Assembly: GCA_910585375.1 (NCBI GenBank)
Contig: CAJUCZ010000004.1
Span: 24,466-88,465, forward strand
Length of the DNA: 64,000 nt
DNA from: an uncultured Alphaproteobacteria bacterium
GTDB taxonomy: Bacteria; Pseudomonadota; Alphaproteobacteria; RF32; CAG-239
Direction of reading: 5' to 3'
Shown here: piece by piece, positions 60,385 through 64,000 of the stretch
How the letters are laid out: the number at the start of each line of letters is the position of its first letter
Numbering within the stretch: position 1 is the stretch's first letter
Notes under the pieces: generated by a model
What the model was told of the DNA's origin: nothing
Databases searched by the model: none
The model's input: only the letters and a program-made list of their open reading frames with translations
Program-made: the position numbers and the translations under genes

Positions 60385-62290
60385 ACAACTTTCTTCAAAT
60401 AAAAACGAAGTCGAAATCTGGATTGAGCGCTTGTCGGCGTCAGAACAGCATTATGACAAATACCACCGTCTGGTGGCAGAAACCCGAAATTATTATAAAG
60501 ACCAAACGCCGGAATTTGTTAAAGCCGGCCGTTATAATATCTTTTGGTCTTCGGTTGAAACGCTCAAGCCTTTTCTATATTTCAAGCAGCCAAAACCTTA
60601 TATCGGACGCCACAATAAAGATTCTGATCCGGTTGAAACCATGGCCTGCCGGATTTTGGAGAAAGCGCTGGCCTGGAACATGGAACAATTTGACTTTGAC
60701 AGCGTCTTAAAATATGCCCGCAATGATTTTCTGATTTCAGGTATGGGTCTGGTCTGGGAACAATATATTCCCGAGTTTCAAACCATTCCGGATATTGAAA
60801 ATCCGGAAAAGGAAATCGAAGTCAAAGTCGGAGAGAGGGTAGAAACCATATATGTCGATCCGGCAGATTTTATCGCTGATTGCGATAAGGTCGGCATTTG
60901 GGAAGACGTGACTTGGATTGCCAAAAAAATTCATCTGAGCAAACAAGAGGCCATAGAGTTGTTCGGAGAACATATTGCACCATTTATTGTCCGGCAGGAT
61001 GAAAAAGACTATGCCAAAAAAGACGTCTGCATCTATGAAATCTGGGATAAAACATCCCAAAAAGTCTACTGGCTTTGCAAAGAATACCGCGGCGGCTTTT
61101 TGAAGGTCATTGACAATCCCCTTGGGCTGAAAGGATTTTTCCCGTGTCCGAAACCGATTTTTGCCACGATGACGAATAACAGCATTATCCCGACGCCGGA
61201 CTATTCAATGATAAAAGAAATGCTGTCCGAGTTGGACGGGATTAATAACCGGATGCGCCTGACAATGAAAGCGCTGAAAGTCTCGGGCTGTTATGACAAT
61301 TCTTTTCCTGAGCTGAAAAGTATTTTGAACAAAGACATTACTCTTGTCTCGCTCAATGACTTTCAAAAACTCAAAGACAATGGCGGAATCAGGGGAATAA
61401 TCGACTTTATGCCGGTCGAACAATATGTTGCGGCTTTGGAACAGTTAGCGGCCAGAAGGCAGGATATTATTGCCAAAATTTTTGATGTGACCGGCGTGTC
61501 GGATATCATGCGCGGCAGCTCTGATCCCAAAGATACGGCAACGGCAGTGCGTGAGAAAACTAATTTTGGCACATTGCGCAATCAGGATCGCCAAAATGAT
61601 ATGCAGCGCTTTATCGGAGATTTGTTCAAAATCAAGGCCGAGATTATCTGCGGGCGATTTTCGGAAGAAACACTGCTGGGTTTCCTGTCTCCGGAGGAAC
61701 TGCAAAATATGGCACTGGCCAGAGATGCCGTCCGTCTGCTGAAAACCAAGCATTTGCGCGGCATGGCACTGGAGGTTGAAACGGATATTGTCTTTCAGCA
61801 GGAGCAGGAAGCTGCACAGACGCTGAACGGTATTAACACCATAAATGAGATGATTACCGCTGCTTTTCAGACGGTTTCAAGCCAGCCGCTGCTTTTGCCC
61901 CTGTATCGGCAGATGATTATGTCCGTAGTGGTGACTATGCCGAAATCCCGCCAGTTTGCCGCAACCGTTGAAAAAGTTTTCAAAGACATTGAACAAGAGC
62001 TGAACAAGCCGGAAGAAGCGCCTCAGCCCAATGAAGCCTTGGCTTTGGAAAAAGAAAAAGCGGCGGTGCAATATCAGTTGGAACGGGAGAAAAATGACCT
62101 TAAGGCTAAGGAGTTGCAACTGAAAGAACAAGCAGAGCAAAACAAACTGTACCTGACCAATAAGGAAATGGAAATGCAGGCGCAGCTGAAAGCAGCGCAG
62201 ATTGATAAGACGCCCGATAAAAATACCTTCTCGGTGCCGTTTGGTGACAATGCCGGAAATATCTCTTCCGGATTTGTAAAAGAATTCTGA
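60377..62290 (+). CDS. Phage portal (head-tail connector) protein
   Basis: The 637-residue podovirus/P22-like portal has an N-terminal wing (IFWSSVETLKPFLYFKQPKP), a stem region with EQYIPEF...ETIYVDPADFIAD, and SDIMRGSSDPKDTATAVREK. A coiled-coil, Gln/Lys-rich tail follows (about 560-625). It forms the dodecameric DNA entry ring of the capsid. TAGGAG precedes ATG 60377. It is the largest structural gene present; no capsid gene follows in the window. Confidence 0.88.
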   Translation: MNKQLSSNKNEVEIWIERLSASEQHYDKYHRLVAETRNYYKDQTPEFVKAGRYNIFWSSVETLKPFLYFKQPKPYIGRHNKDSDPVETMACRILEKALAWNMEQFDFDSVLKYARNDFLISGMGLVWEQYIPEFQTIPDIENPEKEIEVKVGERVETIYVDPADFIADCDKVGIWEDVTWIAKKIHLSKQEAIELFGEHIAPFIVRQDEKDYAKKDVCIYEIWDKTSQKVYWLCKEYRGGFLKVIDNPLGLKGFFPCPKPIFATMTNNSIIPTPDYSMIKEMLSELDGINNRMRLTMKALKVSGCYDNSFPELKSILNKDITLVSLNDFQKLKDNGGIRGIIDFMPVEQYVAALEQLAARRQDIIAKIFDVTGVSDIMRGSSDPKDTATAVREKTNFGTLRNQDRQNDMQRFIGDLFKIKAEIICGRFSEETLLGFLSPEELQNMALARDAVRLLKTKHLRGMALEVETDIVFQQEQEAAQTLNGINTINEMITAAFQTVSSQPLLLPLYRQMIMSVVVTMPKSRQFAATVEKVFKDIEQELNKPEEAPQPNEALALEKEKAAVQYQLEREKNDLKAKELQLKEQAEQNKLYLTNKEMEMQAQLKAAQIDKTPDKNTFSVPFGDNAGNISSGFVKEF

Positions 62291-62312
62291 TCGGAATCCT
62301 TTTGCTTTAACC

Positions 62313-62342
62313 GCAGGCAGAACTATTTCTGCCTGCTTTTCT
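62313..62342 (+). terminator. Terminator after the portal gene
   Basis: GCAGGCAG-AACTATTT-CTGCCTGCTTTTC 23 bases past the portal stop. Confidence 0.85.
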
Positions 62343-62375
62343 TATATTTAATTTTTATAATAAGGAGAAAATTTA

Positions 62376-63656
62376 ATGGGAAGTTATGACAATTTGACTG
62401 ATGAAGAATATTTGAACCATCCCAAAATCACTTCATTAAACAAAACACAAAGAATAATGACAAATATTGTAAAAAACATCCGCGCTCAACAAGAGGCGGA
62501 AAAGAAAAGACAGGAAATTGAAGAAAGAAAAAAACAATATGAAGCAAAGTATGGTATGTATGATATTGCATTAAATAACCCGCTTACCAGAACAACGGTA
62601 ATGGCGGCCAAAGGGATTAATGATGCTGTAATAGATACGGCTAATATGCTTCCCGGCGTTAATTTAAACCGCCATGATGATGTTGCACCACAAAATAAGT
62701 ATGAAGAATTTGTAAAAGATGCTTCCCGTCTTGGATATGAAGGAGCTGCAGAGGTTATCGCTTTACAGGGACTGGGCGGAGCAGGCGGATTAGGCACAGG
62801 AAAAAGTCTGATAAGCAAAGCTGCGCATTCATTGGCAAAGACACCGATGAAAGAAGTGGCAGGATCTGCAGGTACAATCTCGGCTGCCAGAAATTTGGTT
62901 GAACCGGAAAATCCGTATACGGCTGTTGCAACAGATTTCTTGGGAGCGGCAATGTATCCAAGCGTTGCAAATTTGGGTATCGCTGGTAAAAACCTTTATA
63001 TGCACGCAAGAAGTAATCTTGCCGATAGAGTAAATGTTATGAAATACCGCTCTCAAATTGACGAAATGGCAAAAAACATGACAGTTAAAGACCCCTATGT
63101 TAAAAAAATTGAATTAGGTCCGTTGTCTAAAAAACACGTAGATGAACTTAATCGTATCAGAACTGAAAATCATGTATATGAACCGAGCGGAAATAATCCG
63201 GTTCCGCCCGAATATCAATATAATGATAATTTCTCAGTACATGATTGGGGCCTAAAACATATGAGAGAACGAAGAATTGAAAATAATGGTTATTCACCCA
63301 AAAGTGTGGCGACAAATGTTGTGAAAACGGTTTATAATCCTTATTCAGTAGTCAGTCAAAGTGAAAAAGCTATTGGAGATCCCCAACATTTTGGACATAT
63401 CCAAACTATGATTCATCCCAATAACCAAACGTCAGGAAAAGTTTTTCTTTCTACACATTCCGGCACAGGATACCCGATTTTAAAAAGTTTTCATAAGCGA
63501 GAATTAGGACGTACTCTGAAAGATTTTCCGTTATATAAAAACGCATTGGAAAACCATAAAATTCCGGGGCCTTATGAATATAAGACCAAAAAATATATGC
63601 CTGCCTCAACAATAGGTTTTGCAACTGCCCGGATTGATTCTTCCATAGGTGATTAA
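62376..63656 (+). CDS. Large phage-region protein with possible C-terminal effector domain
   Basis: The 426-residue protein has a Gln/Glu/Lys-rich coiled coil (about 20-58, AQQEAEKKRQEIEERKKQ). A Gly/Ala-rich region with membrane-interacting character follows (about 125-210, ALQGLGGAGGLGTGKSLI, VATDFLGAAMYPSVANLG). The soluble C-terminus (about 260-426) includes PQHFGHIQTMIHPNNQ and STHSGTGYPILKSFHKRELG. The layout recalls virion internal/ejection proteins or MuF-type proteins with a C-terminal toxin. I cannot assign an enzyme fold. AAGGAGAAAATTTA precedes the ATG. It stops inside the 97-base repeat. No immunity gene is visible before the window ends. Confidence 0.6.
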   Translation: MGSYDNLTDEEYLNHPKITSLNKTQRIMTNIVKNIRAQQEAEKKRQEIEERKKQYEAKYGMYDIALNNPLTRTTVMAAKGINDAVIDTANMLPGVNLNRHDDVAPQNKYEEFVKDASRLGYEGAAEVIALQGLGGAGGLGTGKSLISKAAHSLAKTPMKEVAGSAGTISAARNLVEPENPYTAVATDFLGAAMYPSVANLGIAGKNLYMHARSNLADRVNVMKYRSQIDEMAKNMTVKDPYVKKIELGPLSKKHVDELNRIRTENHVYEPSGNNPVPPEYQYNDNFSVHDWGLKHMRERRIENNGYSPKSVATNVVKTVYNPYSVVSQSEKAIGDPQHFGHIQTMIHPNNQTSGKVFLSTHSGTGYPILKSFHKRELGRTLKDFPLYKNALENHKIPGPYEYKTKKYMPASTIGFATARIDSSIGD

Positions 63657-63747
63657 AAAAACAGAACTGGGATATCGTCATATCCCGGCTCTGGAAAAAC
63701 AAGAATATCGTCATATTCAGGCTTTTCTAAATTGCTCCGGATGGGCG
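63651..63747. repeat. Twin-hairpin direct repeat, copy 1
   Basis: 97 bases containing GGGATAT-CGTC-ATATCCC and GAATAT-CGTC-ATATTC, two hairpins with the same CGTC loop separated by about 16 bases. It is repeated almost exactly at 63904-64000. The stop codon of the preceding gene lies in its first six bases. Confidence 0.8.
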
Positions 63748-63903
63748 CGGCTTTCATCATCCTCTAATATAAAATTACTCTTATATGTGACCAACCACTT
63801 TCTGGTCTCTCAGAACAATCTGAGAACAATATAATGACAAAAAGAAGAAAGTCAAGGAAAATATTGTTGTAAGAATTTATGATTGCAAGTTTTTATTGTG
63901 GAT
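63748..63903. other. Spacer between the twin-hairpin repeats
   Basis: 156 bases with no gene of useful size. It has GACCA-ACCACTTTC-TGGTC and CTCAGA-ACAA-TCTGAG hairpins, so an RNA or a recombination site is possible, but nothing is recognised. Confidence 0.45.
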
Positions 63904-64000
63904 GATTAAAAAAACAGAGCTGGGATATCGTCATATCCCGGCTCCGGAAAAACAAGAATATCGTCATATTCAGGCTTTTCTAAATTGCTCCGGATGGGCG
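63904..64000. repeat. Twin-hairpin direct repeat, copy 2 (at window edge)
   Basis: Same 97 bases as copy 1 with two or so substitutions (GAGCTGG for GAACTGG, CTCCGG for CTCTGG). It may continue past the window edge. Confidence 0.8.

Noticed and set aside
63651..64000. CRISPR array
   Set aside because: Only two 97-base repeats with a single 156-base spacer and no cas genes; the repeats are hairpin pairs, not CRISPR-like.

Overview
The window looks like chromosomal DNA of an AT-leaning, host-associated alphaproteobacterium. The evidence is the FlaF proteins (a flagellin regulator found in Alphaproteobacteria), the FlgG/FlgA/FlgH rod-ring genes, an RNase E with a long acidic insert in its S1 region, an AapJ-type amino-acid binding protein and the alphaproteobacterial style of the housekeeping genes. 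I cannot name a species. The large cysteine-rich secreted proteins and an uncultured-gut-lineage feel are suggestive only.

Layout. 1-2.6 kb: end of a flagellar operon (flgG end, flgA, flgH) and a tandem two-domain FlaF. 2.6-3.9 kb: cysteine-rich secreted protein, with a paralogue at 28.5-29.6 kb and a decayed relative at 36.1-36.4 kb. 4.2-10.1 kb: overlapping RND efflux operon (adaptor, pump, outer-membrane channel). 10-12.6 kb: lipoprotein, GST, orphan solute-binding protein, flaF. 12.7-18.2 kb: two homologous units, each a promoter, a structured terminator-ended RNA and a small helix-turn-helix gene. Between them lie palindromic repeats, a eukaryote/archaea-type prolyl-tRNA synthetase and a cold-shock gene. 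18.3-24.6 kb: M23 endopeptidase, tRNA-Asp with repeats, a phage Gp37/68-like protein, GNAT, and an EptA-type phosphoethanolamine transferase. 24.6-51.7 kb: core genes, including a PpiC foldase, secA, an M48-TPR protease, rne, an amidase, PBP1A, prfB with a programmed frameshift, an AsmA-like protein, cysS and galE. 51.8-53.3 kb: tRNA-Leu and a second block of the palindromic repeats.

53.3-64 kb: phage-like region. It has a small early-type operon, a CI/LexA-like repressor with a clear operator, two unknown genes, terminase small and large subunits, a cargo cassette, a GroES-like co-chaperonin, a portal protein and a large putative virion/effector protein ending at a twin-hairpin repeat. No integrase, capsid or tail genes are in view, so the element probably continues past the right edge.

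The most unusual features are as follows. (1) The cassette at 57.6-60.1 kb is bounded by identical terminators. It carries two proteins that share a ~64-residue N-terminal domain but have unrelated C-termini. One C-terminus is a lysozyme-like domain, and beside it on the opposite strand is an exported LprI-like protein. This resembles a toxin/immunity system with tip exchange. (2) The paired structured RNA + HTH units show compensatory base changes and mutually exclusive helices next to an intrinsic terminator, which suggests an undescribed cis-acting attenuator or small RNA family.
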